Positions 8,222 to 18,700 of a DNA stretch of 19,045 nt are shown in pieces. The notes below the pieces were generated by a model. It saw only the letters and a program-made list of their open reading frames with translations, searched no databases and was not told the DNA's origin. Position numbers and translations under genes: made by a program. Every line of letters starts with the position of its first letter. Position 1 is the stretch's first letter. The stretch covers positions 9,174-28,218 of the forward strand of contig JAAMXP010001149.1 in the NCBI GenBank assembly GCA_019693395.1, read 5' to 3'. The DNA is from Ettlia oleoabundans (Eukaryota; Chlorophyta; Chlorophyceae; Chlamydomonadales).

Positions 8222-11200
8222 ATGGGGGGTGGGCAGCGGACCAGTGCCCCGCCTGCGGGATGCTGGCTGCATGCACCGGGAGCCGCCGTGTTTGAATACA
8301 GTGACACGCAAGCATGCTCGTGGCAGCAGCAGCCGGCAGCTGGCAGGCCTCTTCTGCGCTGCCGCCGCCAACCCCGTCATAGCAGCACCAGTCCTGGAGA
8401 CCAATGTCAGGGCCCTTCTGCCTTTGCTTCACTGGCACTCAGCTCTCTAGCATCCTTTGCGGCAAGCAGCAGTAGCTCACAAGTTAGCCAAACTGGGTTG
8501 CAGGCAGTGTCGGCGGCAGTGATGGAAGGTGAGCGAGTTGCCGCTGCCCTTCTCTTCCCTTCCAGCGATGCCAACTTGCCTGGGTCCTGCCCGCCTTCTG
8601 CAAGTAAAAGTATTGCTGGTGTCTTGTAAAATCTATGTTGCAGTTCCTCAGCATGCCGAGGCGAGATGGTATGACCAAGCCTGTTAGCAGTGCCGACTCT
8701 ACTAAGGGTTGCCTGTCCTGCCCGTGGTGCTCACTGTGGCGTCTTACTGCAGGCACACAACGGAAGCAGTACGCCTGGGATGGCCAGCGGCTGCGGGCGC
8801 TGGAGGCAGAGGATTGGGTGCAAGGGGAAGCGGCGGGGCGCACGCTGCGTGGGCGCATCCGTCATGCTTTTCACGATCTGCGCGCGGCCTTCTTCCCAAA
8901 CAGAGATGAGGTGTCACCAGGTGGGGCGTGCTCCCAGCTGTCCCCTTGCATCTGGTGTGCCAGACAACTCGGGATGGCTGTGTGGCTGCCCTTTGTTCGG
9001 TGGTGTAGCCGCATCGCGCATTGCTGCATCCGTGTTGCAGCTCATTTTTTATGTTCCTTGTCGGCCTCTTGTTCCATGGCAAGCACCTTACCCCACCCGT
9101 GCAACCGCTGCTCTGCCTACCCTGTTGCAGACTACTGGGAATATGTGAAGTACCGAGCCTGGCACCGCCTGTTCAGCAGCATGAGCAGCATTTTTGCCAC
9201 GCAGGTGGGCTGGCGCAATGCTCGCCGCTGCCCAGCTGCACATGTCGCTTTCTTTTGCCCCGCTACCATGCGCTGTGGCATACGTAACACGGCACGGGCG
9301 GCAGGTTAACGACATGCACACCCCTGGCTGTCGAGGGTTTTGCAACATGTTTCAGGCGATTTTCCCAACCAATTGTGACACGTGGTCATGCTGTGCCACC
9401 AAGGCTGCTGCCCGGCCTGCCCGCCGACCCTCTGTGTCGCAGTCGCTGTTGCAAGCCGTAGGAATTGGCGCCAAACGTACGCTTCCCGCTGCCGCCACCA
9501 TCAACTGGGTGCTCAAGGACGGTCTGGGGCGGCTGGGGCGCCTCACAGTGGCGACACGCTTTGGGGAGTCGTTTGACTCGGACCTCAAGGTGGGGTGAGG
9601 GAGGGTGGGCCCGTCATACAGTGTGGGGCACCGCTAGGATGGATGTGTAAGGCAAGCTCAAGCTCCTGACATCATGCCGAGTACTTGCACGCCCACTATG
9701 GTTGGTAATCACGCTGGTGTCTGGGTTTGGTATATTGTGCTTATGGCTCACCAATCAACACACTTCCCTGCTGCAGCGCTTCCGCTACACCACCAGCATC
9801 ATCTATGCTCTCAGTCTTAGGTGCGGCGGGGCCAGGGCGGCGGTCCTGCGCAGCCATTGCAACTCAGCACAGCGCCTGCATCTCAACACACTGCAAGCAG
9901 CAGTTCTCAACTCCTGGCATGCACCAGTCGTACTGCATAGCCCGATGCAGCGCATACATCAGAATCAAGGATTGTGTACAGATGCACGCACATGTTACTC
10001 ACCTGGCGCACCCACCTGCCTACCCCCTGCAGCCTTGAGTTCCTGACCCCGCTGGCGCCGCAGCATTTCCTGGTGATGGCCAGCCTGGCCAACGTAGGGA
10101 AGAGCATAGGTGGGTAGGTGGTTCATGGAGAGGCGGGCTGGGCAGCGCACCTGCATGTCTTCAGTTAGGCAGCGATATGCAGTAGAGGTGGCCCGGTGCC
10201 TCCAGGCAGTGCACACATATTGTTTGACCCCCAGTAAGGGGCAGTTTTTGCCCAGTCAGAAAATCCCCATCCTGGTGTTGCTGCAGGGCTAACCACCTTC
10301 ATAGCCACTCAGCCCGCCTTCCACCGCAGCTTCTGCCTGCGGGAGAATCTGGCAGACATCTCGGCCAAGACGCAGGTACAGGCACCCTGGAAGCTGGGCA
10401 GGACCTCAACCCCCACCGTTCACACCCATGCGCTGCTGTTGCATCGCATTATTGCCACCTGACACCTACAGCGCAGGCTGGCAGCAGCTTTTTGACTCAA
10501 TTCAATGGCCCCACAGGCATCAGGATCACCTCCCTGGCCCCGACGCTGTCCATGCCGTTCACCCCAGCCTTGCTGCTAATGCCTGCCATGAGGTGCAGGC
10601 GCAGCAGATGGTGATGGACAACCTAGGGCTGGCGGCAGCGGTGGGCCTCACGTACCTCTGCAGGCACACAGGTGAGTGGCTCTGGGCTGCATCTGGCCCC
10701 TCATGCACATGCTGATGCCATTGCCGCTTCCATGGGCTGGCCGGTCATGTAGCGCACTGTCAGGCATGCTTACTTGGCTGGGTCGCCTCCCTGGCATAGG
10801 CTGCGAGCTTTGCGCTTCTGAGCACCACCAGTGTACGGCGGACAGGCAGGCTAACCGCTGCATCCTGCCAACGTCGCCCAGCTAGTTCTCGCTCAAAATT
10901 GGTTTTTATGCAGAGGCAACACGACGGGCACTCCCGTTGGTCATGTTTCCGCTGCTTGCCGCTGGGGACCTTTGGGCGATTTACAGGTGTGTGTGCGGCA
11001 GGTGATTCAGCCGTGGGTGGTGTTGTGCGGGGACAGAGGATGGCAGAGCTGAAAAGGGGGCCATCTCCCTGACAAAGGCATTATGGTAGCAGGTTGGTAG
11101 CTTCTCATGTACAATCCAGCTCAACCCACGCCTGCTGTCAGTGCCCCCTCCAGCCCACCTTCCGTTCCTGCACTTGCCCTCCGTGTGGTGCAGGGAGCTG

Positions 11201-12813
11201 CGTTCCATCCAGCTGCGCACCTTGAACAAGGAGAGGGCGGAGATCATCGCTCAGCACTGGCTGCAGGAGGGGCGGGTGCCCACGCCACACCAGGTGTGGG
11301 GCAGCTGGCATCTGCCTCTGTGGTTCACTGGCTGCTGCTGCCCCTCCTTTCCCTGCTGAACCGCACCAGGTTCTTGACCTGGTTTCCTGCATGCCAGCTG
11401 CGGCCTGCATGCCAGAGAGCCTGCATGCCGATTTGACAGCCCCCTTTTCCCTGCTCATCCACCAGCCTGCCTGCCTGCCTGCGCAGGTCAGCGAAGAGGA
11501 GCGCTTTGTGCTGCCTCCGCACATTGAGGGTGAGCTGCCTGCTCGACATTGCCCGGCATTTCCTCCCCCAAAGCCTGAACCTACAAACTCCTTTTGTGGT
11601 GAAGTAAAAGTGATCACTGCTCCAACCTTTGCTGCCTCCAGTGGGGCGCATGCCGCTCACCATCGGCTCGCTGGATCGGGTTGTGCGCAGCAGGCAGGAC
11701 CTGTGCTTGCTGGAGCAGCAGGGCAGGTGGGTGGCCTGCAGAACTGCTCTCCTTCAGGTCTGCGCACGGGGTCTGCTGTGCGCTATATGCAGCTGAGCAG
11801 ACCACAGTGTTGTCTGCTTTCGTGAAGTGCCTCGCGTGCCAACCACTCTTCATGTGCATGCACCTCATGCTTCGTAAGCCCGGCCATTGGCTTGTTGTGA
11901 TTTTACCCCTCCCGAGTGATGTTAAGTGCAGCATGATCCGCGGAATGCCTCGCTTGCCTCCATGCAGGGATGAGAGCTACTTCCTAACATTCACCTCCCC
12001 TGGAGGCAGCAGCGGCGGTGGCAGTGGCAGTGGAAGCAGCAGCCGGCGCAACAGGAGATGGCAGGGGTTGGGGCTGCCCCCTCTGCCCTGGCAGCTTGGG
12101 AGGCACGCTGGCAGCGTCCGCGTCTGCTTACGGTAACCATGGCCGGGTGCAGTTGACAAGTGCTCCTACCTCGCTCACTAGTCCAGTTTGCAATGTGGTC
12201 CTACAAACCCGGTTAGCGCCACCCACCCGTGCTCCTTAGTATGTGTTTCTCAAACACTGCTTGCTTTCTATCCCCCTTTGCAGGCAGGATGCAGTTGAGC
12301 ACGACATAGTGCAAGCTGTGTTGCAGGCGGCCTACTTGCGGCAGCTGCTTGGCGTGCCCCCCGCGGGCACACAGCACCCTGTTGCCTCGCCAGCGGACGA
12401 CAGGTGTGGGGCTGTGGATGTGCGGCAGGCGGTGGCCGACAGCTCCCACCGGGCGCGTGGCAGCCTTAGGCCCTTCATCTCACAGGTGCGCTGGTGCGAG
12501 GTGGAATGCCGCCTACTCACTTGTGTCCTTCGCTAATCCCCTGATAGACTGCATCTCTCTTCTACCTGCTTGCGATGCTGCTAGCCACCTTTCTCATCCT
12601 GCCGAACTGGGTTAGTAAGTCGTCAGTGTTTCTGCAACGAGAAGTTTGTTGCACTCAACTAGACCGTGCCGGTCAGCAGCACAAATGTGAGCATGTTCCC
12701 TTGCAACCTGCCCTCCGCGGCTCCTCTCCCTTCCGCAGCTGCAAGAGCAAGGGTGGCAGCTGGCGCCTTTCATGCTGAGCAGCACGGAGAAGCGGCGGTT
12801 CCTTCAGCTGTGA
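8222..12813 (+). CDS. RUS: RUS (root UVB sensitive, DUF647) family protein, 15 exons
   Basis: RUS/DUF647 proteins are eukaryotic; plant members act in UV-B and vitamin B6-linked seedling growth and auxin transport, and the biochemical activity is unsettled. Exons: 8222-8528, 8753-8920, 9131-9204, 9443-9589, 9777-9820, 10033-10109, 10287-10375, 10599-10671, 10914-10986, 11194-11293, 11487-11529, 11642-11726, 11968-12132, 12284-12485 and 12739-12813. All phases agree, giving about 573 residues from the 8222 ATG. The DUF647 core runs from AFFPNRDEVSPDYWEYVKY (about 150) through NWVLKDGLGRLGRL (about 202), EFLTPLAPQHFLVMASLANV, NLADISAKTQ, MDNLGLAAAVGLTYL and LRSIQLRTLNKERAEII to WLQEGRVPTPHQVSEEE. 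A C-terminal domain follows (MPLTIGSLDRV, ESYFLTF, VRVCLRQDAVEHDIVQAVLQ, EQGWQLAPFMLS) and is interrupted by a Gly/Ser-rich spacer in exon 13. By eye it is closest to RUS4/RUS5-type members. The N-terminal 100 residues are Ser/Ala/Gln-rich and unconserved. A plastid or other targeting peptide is possible, but the start is uncertain. Confidence 0.88.
8625..8629 (+). terminator. TGTAA motif inside RUS intron 1
   Basis: The first RUS exon frame stays open into intron 1 and ends in the TAA of this TGTAA. If the motif were used, a short truncated transcript would result. This is a single motif match only. Confidence 0.2.
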
Positions 12814-13195
12814 GTGGTACTGCAGCTTGAGGTCAATCACCAGCTGGCAGGAATTTAGATTAATTGACACTGTATCAACCAGATGAGAATCAAACCCTTC
12901 ACGAGGTACACAATTTTGCAGCATGTTGACAACTGTTCAAGCTAGGCATCAAACCAGTACCTCCAACCCCATCACTTTTACCCACATTCTTTCCTGTGTT
13001 CAGCACAAGCATTCACTCTGACATGTACCTACAGCCCCTGTATTGCTCATTCCACTCTCATCCCTTCTTCCATACTGCAACTGCTTTGTACGCAACAGAC
13101 TCCATGACTCGCGAGTGTGCAAGTCCTTACATTTGTATAGAGGTCTAAAGAACAGGCAGCCAGACTCACTGGCAGGTATCCAAGCACGTCAGCCT
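12814..13195. other. Convergent 3' intergenic region between RUS and AGA
   Basis: These 382 nt separate the RUS stop (12813) from the AGA stop (13196), which face each other. They hold both 3' UTRs. The AGA side has a clear TGTAA. On the RUS side I find no exact TGTAA on the plus strand here, only TGTAC and TGTAT variants, so RUS may use a non-canonical signal. No ORF here shows splice support or family resemblance. Confidence 0.6.
13127..13131 (-). terminator. TGTAA polyadenylation signal of AGA
   Basis: The plus strand reads TTACA, so the minus strand reads TGTAA, 65 nt after the AGA stop codon. It is the first such motif downstream of the gene. Confidence 0.7.
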
Positions 13196-14912
13196 TCACT
13201 CCTCGTTCAAGCCAGTAGCAGGGCCGCGGCTGATGGTGATGGGTTCAACCACCACCGTCTCAACCTCGCCGCCAGTACCCAAACTGGCCACACTGTACAC
13301 AAACCGCCAACCGTGGGCTGCGCCACCGTGACGGCCGTCCTTGCTGACCGCCACCACCGCCCCCACAAAGGCGGGCACGTGGGTTGCAATGCGCCTCATG
13401 GCGTCCTCTGCCGCTTGGGTAGGGCTTAGGCCCCGGCGCATGCTTTCCACCACTTGATAGCACGGGAGGAAGGCGAGATGAATGTCTCCATCGCCTGTAG
13501 TAAGAGGTAGCATGAGGTACAGCGCAAGGGGGCGGAGGGCTGAAAGGGCAATCCATGCCGTTCGGGTGGGGTGCTAGCAAGTGTGCTTTTGCATCTTGTG
13601 CACGTGACTGTGCATAGGCCGAGCTTATGTGCATCATAGAAAAGCCTGAATGGTGCTTAGGCTTCCGATGCGCGCGGCTTGGATAGGTCCCCAACATAAC
13701 ACCGCAATTGCAAAACAGGGTCAGCAGCTGCGCCCAACTGCCGCACACCTGTTGCCCCGCAGGCGCCCACTTTGCTGTCGGCGTAGGCTCCTCCTCCCGG
13801 CACGGCGGCATCCCCCACCCGCCCTGGCACTTTATGTATGGCTCCATTTGAGCTGGCACCAGCCGCCACACTGCCAGATGCATCCACCACTGCCATGGCA
13901 ATAGTGTCGTGTCCTGCCTCCTCAGAGGGCCACGCATGCCGCTGCTGGTACTGCTGTTGGAGATCCTGCTGCTGCTGCTCCTCCTCGTTGCCTTGCTGCG
14001 CCTGCTGCTGCGCCTGCTGCTGCTGTGGAATGGGCTCGTAAGGACCGCATGACCAGGCGGGGTCTGGGCGGACTTGGCGCCTGAAGTTGGGCTGGCACTT
14101 GCCTTCCACCCTGCAGCGTCAATCATGATACCAAGGCACAAGGGCGGGGGGAGCAAGAGCACATTATCTTCCGTGGCGGGCATTGGGAAGAGGGAAAGGG
14201 AGGAATGGCCTATCATGCCGTCAAGCCGCCAGTACAGGCAGCACATAGCGGGCCTTGCCTAGCTCACCACTTTCGCTGCACATCTCGGCTCTCCTCTGTG
14301 CTGAGGCTGCCCAGCGGCAATCCCATGTCTGCCGCAAACTGCGTGGCCTGGTCGCCCGCTAACAGCGTGTGCCGCGTGTGCTCCATGACAAGCCGCGAAG
14401 TGGAAATGGCCGCACGCACCCGGCGCAGGTCTGCAACCGCTCCAGCCCGCATGCTGTCACCATCCATGATGAGGGCATCCAAAGTCGTCTCACCACTCTC
14501 ATCTGGGCTGCCGCCATAGCCCACCGTGCGATCACACTGCAGCTCCTCACACCGGGTGCACCCCTGCGGCGGCGGCGGCGGCGCGCGCATTGGCCGCTTT
14601 GCCATGCACGACCCGCGAGAGTTGTGCGCGCACTGTTGCCAAGTGTTTCACATAAAAGAGCTCCCTTACCTTTTCCACAGCGTCAAGGGCGCTTCCGCGA
14701 TGCACTAGGGTTTGCCAAGCGGCAGCTGTCGCTTGAGTGAAGCATGGACCCGCCCAAGTGTTGACTACGATAGGCAGGTTTCCCTTTCCGTCTCCAGATT
14801 CAGCTGCTTTAACCGTTTTAGGCAGCGATGCCGCCAGGCACAGTGGGAAGACCAATAGCGCCGCGGGGCCCCACCTTAGGCCCCTCAACATTGCATGAGT
14901 AAATTTTAGCAT
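13196..14912 (-). CDS. AGA: N(4)-(beta-N-acetylglucosaminyl)-L-asparaginase (glycosylasparaginase), complete, four exons
   Basis: This Ntn hydrolase cleaves the GlcNAc-Asn bond during glycoprotein breakdown, normally in lysosomes or vacuoles. Exons, in transcript order: 14912-14670, 14563-14268, 14110-13749 and 13494-13196, all GT-AG with matched phases, giving 399 residues (human enzyme about 346). The N-terminus has a hydrophobic stretch ([14 protein letters not shown], about 17-30), a likely signal peptide. Family landmarks: NTWAGPC (W53 substrate-pocket region), [53 protein letters not shown], the HDT site with catalytic Thr at about 249, [27 protein letters not shown] and [14 protein letters not shown]. 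Family enzymes self-cleave before this Thr to give alpha and beta chains. The alpha-beta linker is expanded by a Gln-rich block (about 209-236). All key residues are present, so an active enzyme is expected. Upstream lies the SBNO 3' end, in the same direction, with 217 nt between them. Confidence 0.95.
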
Positions 14913-15129
14913 GCATGAGGCTGGGGATGGCCTACGAGCACTGCCGAGTCTCTCCTTACCTCTGGCGGGACAAGGGGCGTAGCGCTGTGCCGCCTTGTGC
15001 AGCAGGTGTCAGTGGCACAGACGTATGTCATTACAGGCAAGGAGAGCAGTAACATGTAATGATGAGATGTGTACAGTGCTGGTGCATACAGAGTGCAAGC
15101 ATATATAGATAGTCAGGCACCATGGGATG
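14913..15129 (-). promoter_or_regulatory. Short SBNO-AGA intergenic region (SBNO 3' UTR and AGA promoter)
   Basis: Only 217 nt lie between the SBNO stop and the AGA ATG. The minus strand has TGTAA at 15035-15031, 95 nt after the SBNO stop, leaving about 100 nt for AGA transcription start and leader. A TATATAT tract at 15107-15101 (minus) lies within the SBNO 3' UTR, about 190 nt before the AGA ATG. It might be a TATA box for AGA, in which case the two transcription units overlap. Confidence 0.45.
15031..15035 (-). terminator. TGTAA polyadenylation signal of the SBNO gene
   Basis: The plus strand reads TTACA. On the minus strand TGTAA occurs 95 nt after the SBNO stop codon, the first such motif downstream. 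Confidence 0.65.
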
Positions 15130-15776
15130 TCAGTTGCCCGCCAGCAGCCAGTTGGCGGCGCGCTCGAGGCTGCCCTGCGTCACCCGTAACGCCCGCTCCG
15201 CCTGCTGCCCGCTGAAGCCCATAGCAGTGAGGGCATCAAGTGACGCAGTATCCGGAGTATATCCGCCACCTTGACCGCCTCTGCTGCTGCCGCCACTGCT
15301 ACCCTTGCGGCCGCCACTGCCGCCGCTGCGCTTCAGAGTGCCCGCTGCTCTTGAGGCTGCGGCAGCTGTTTTCAAGCTGTTCGTAGCGCACGATGTCTTC
15401 AGCACAGTAGCGGCCCCTGTGGCCACACCGTCACTGGCATCATGGCTGTCATCTGCAAGGTCTACTACTGATGCTGCGGAGGCAGAGACTGCCTTGGCCT
15501 GCTGCTGTTGCCCCTGCTGCTGTTGTTCGTGCTGCTGCTTCTTCACAAAGGCTGCCGCGATGCCGCCTGCCTGCCGTTTTGGCGCGACCGCACCTGATTC
15601 ATCGTCACATGCAGACCGCTTTCTAGTTACTGCTGCCTCTCCGCTCCCTGTTGCTGCTACTGCTGCGCCGCCCCCCTTGCCCGCTGCTGTCGCCGCTGTC
15701 TTGAAGAAGCTGAGCAGGGTCTTCGGGGCGGTGAATGCCTTCTTCAGGCACTTGGGGTCCACGGGGGTGGGCGGCT
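15130..15776 (-). other. Terminal SBNO exon: PIP-like motif, SIM-like motif and C-terminal UBA domain
   Basis: The last exon encodes 214 residues after the split codon. Near its start is PKTLLSFFK, which fits the spacing of a PCNA-interaction (PIP) box except that the first Gln is Pro. Mid-exon, after a Lys/Arg-rich stretch (RKRSACDDE, APKRQ) and a Gln-rich run, is SVVDLADDSHD, resembling a SUMO-interaction motif with its acidic flank. The final 40 residues, from LDALTAMGFSGQQAERALRV to NWLLAGN, match the UBA pattern with its MGF loop. The short motifs are suggestive only. The UBA call is stronger. Confidence 0.7.
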
Positions 15777-18700
15777 CTGCAAGGAGGAACACAGTAGCTT
15801 ATAAGAAGTGCGTAAGCAAGGAGGCACATGCACAGACACGCATTCTGTTGGCAAGCCAGGTGAAGCAACTCGGCGCGGTATTCCACTGAGCAGCCAGCGA
15901 CGCAGCGCGATGCCTAGGCAGCAAGCGGGCGAGCGGTGGCCACTGACCAGTCTGCCTCTGAAGCACTGCTGCATTGCCCGCTGCGGCTTGCTGCTGCTGC
16001 ATGCTCAGCATCGCCACCACCTCGGGCAGCAGGTGGGCGGGGTAGCGCACGCCTGCAAGGGGCAGCCCACAACTTGGCAGCAGGTCATGGCACAGCTAGC
16101 TACCGTTACCAGCACCAGAAAACAGCGACGGTACCTTTTCCGGAACGCTGTCCCTGTCATCCAGCCTCGAGCGTCTTGACAACTCACGTTGGTGCAGACC
16201 GAATGCGCTTCCATACACTCAGCCTGCCTGTTCCTAACCAAGCCCCCCCCCCCCCGCCCCGCAAGCCCATGTGCAAAACTTGCAGCCCCTCCTGCCCAAC
16301 AGCAGACTCACACAATCTGGGACCACAACCACCGCCGGTGCTTGCCAGCCAGGCACCTGCACCCGTGAGCCGCCCACCTATGAGCGGCAGCGATCCATCC
16401 CCAAAGTCGACCCTCACTATCCTCAGTGCACGGTCGCTCTTGCTGAGCTCCATTTCATGTCGGCCCAGCACCCGCTCCAGGCTGTCCCAGATGCGCACCA
16501 CACTGCCACTCAGGATGGTCACGCCCGTCATGCGCCGACCAACCTGCAAAATGCAGGGGCGTAACGAAGATGAAGAGGCAGGTGCAAGAGGGGCGCGGGA
16601 AGGTGACACCAGTCACGCAGTGGCCCACCTGGCCGAGGGGAGGGGAGTGATAGGCGGCAGTAGATAGTGGAATGCAGCAGGGGAACGAGGAGTTTAGTAA
16701 AGCACGGAAGACAGTAGTCAACTGCAGCCATGCAGGCATTGAATCCAAGAAGAGGGGCACATGACATGATATGGGACACAACCCAAGCATGAAGTTTCCA
16801 GACGTCACAGCACTTTCTCTGCTCTGTTTCCCAGGCGCCACCTCGCTTTGTTCGGCCCCCACCCCTGTGCCATGCTGCCCACCTGGCATGCTGTGCCCTG
16901 CTGGCAGTGATCCCCATGCATGCATGCATGCAGAGACTGCTCGTAAGCCGCCTCCCAGCCCTCCTTCGCCTCCTCCTCAGACACCGCCGCATACTTTTGG
17001 TTCAACTCATCTGCAGGCAGACAGGGCAAGCAGGAGAAAATGGAAGGCAGGCAGGCAGGCGGGCGCGCGCGCGGGCAGCAAAGGTTAGGTGGATGTGAAT
17101 GCGCGAAAGGGCGGCAGCGGCAGCCACACTTGTGGGAAATGCTGCACTTGCGAGCTGGCAAGCTCGCGTGCGGATGAGCAGCAATGTTGTGGCAGGCAGC
17201 AGGCGGCAGGCGCAGCGTGCCCACCTATGTCCATGTCAAAGTAGCTGGGACCTGCAGGGCAGCACAGCGGGGGGGAAGGGCAGTCAGGGATGATATTTGC
17301 CATCACATTACTGCACGCAGGATCGGTAGAGCAGCATAGAAGCATGCTAGTCGCCCAGCAGGCCGCTTCTCACATAGCAAGCAGCTCTCAACCGCCACAA
17401 CACCTCAGCCAGCAAGCCACCTTGCACCTTGAGGCCATCCATAAGCCCGCCCACCCACCTGTGTTTGGGCGACATATGGCAAACAGGTTGTGTGCCCCCG
17501 GCTTCTGCAGCGCCAGCAGATACACGCTGCGCCCAAACATGGGGCGGCGACTCACGCGGAAACCGCTGCGGTCTGAGGGGCCTGCAGGGACAGGGCGGCC
17601 GGGAGGCGGGCAGGCAGGGGAAGGGGCGGCCGTCGTAAATTGGCTGGGAAAGGGTGGCAGGGATGGGCTGCAGGCAGGCAGGCGGCGGCGGCGGCAATTA
17701 TTGGGCAGGTCCCTCTTGCGTGCCGTCCGATGTGCCTGCCCGCCTGGCTGGGTGGGAGAACGATAGCCTGCCTCCTTCCGCTGAGCAAGCAGTCCATGAC
17801 CCCCAGCTGACCTCAACTCAGAGCATGGCCGCCTACACGCTACACTCTGCCGCAATCAGGGCATGATGGTCAGCGCCTCTCCCCCACCACCCCCGCCTCA
17901 CCCACCTGCGCGCTCATGCTTGAGGCGTGTTTCAGCCGCCTGGAAGCTCATGCCCCTGTCTATGCTGAGGTCCTGCCTTAGCGTGGGCAGCCCCGTCAGA
18001 GGGTCAACCCACAGCTCCTGCACATACAGATAGGTGGGGAGGGGGGTGAGTGGGTGGGGTGGCGAGGATCAGTCTGGGAGCCAACAATAAGGTCAACAAT
18101 AAGGGCAGGGTGGCTGGTGCGTGCTTGGTGCTGATCAAGTGATGAGGGGGAGGGGGGCATTCAGTGTGAGGTTCACCAGGCAATGCACCCATCCCATCAA
18201 ACGAACAGTGCCTGGCCTTGCCACCTGCTTTGACAAACATCCAGGCACACCCGCACCTGCGGCTCACTGGCCCGTGCAACGTCCTGGCCTGGCAGGTCGC
18301 TCACGCCCTGCAGGGGTGGGCTGGGCAGGGCTAATTATCTGCAAAGCGAGGAGCGCCCAGCTTGACTGTACCGCGCGGTGGCCACCAGCGCTGTACGCCC
18401 GTCCTTGGTTGCGGCTCAAGAGCCGAGCACCTGGGCACCCACCTCGCTGTACTTGCCCTCCGCCTTGGCCGCCCTGATCTCTGCGCTCAGTGTGGCCTGG
18501 AAGTAGTTGAACAGAAGGTTCTGTCGAGCAACGGGCAGGCCCAGCAGGCGGTTGAGGAAGCGCCTGCACAAAGGGGAGGGGAGTGGGGTGAACTGGGGTG
18601 GGGTGAGGGACTGGCCCACATTTTACATGTAAGTGGGCTGAACACCACTACCTACAATTGATAACGACTCCCTTCCACCGCCACAGCCTGAACACACACC

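Noticed and set aside
8635..9309. Single long plus-strand frame over the RUS locus
   Set aside because: It mixes true exon sequence (8753-8920, 9131-9204) with intron. Family alignment requires splicing at 8921-9130 and 9205-9442.
9356..9442. Alternative acceptor at 9354-9355 extending RUS exon 4 upstream
   Set aside because: It would insert 29 unconserved Cys/Arg-rich residues into the DUF647 core. The acceptor at 9442 joins ATQ directly to SLLQAVGIG, as in the family.
13260..14246. Long minus-strand open frame of 328 codons
   Set aside because: It is a wrong-frame shadow of AGA that crosses introns. The in-phase exons of the glycosylasparaginase lie in other frames with all catalytic motifs.
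15936..16667. Plus-strand open frame of 243 codons
   Set aside because: Antisense shadow of SBNO exons 16543-16378 and 16052-15948. Composition follows the other strand's coding sequence.
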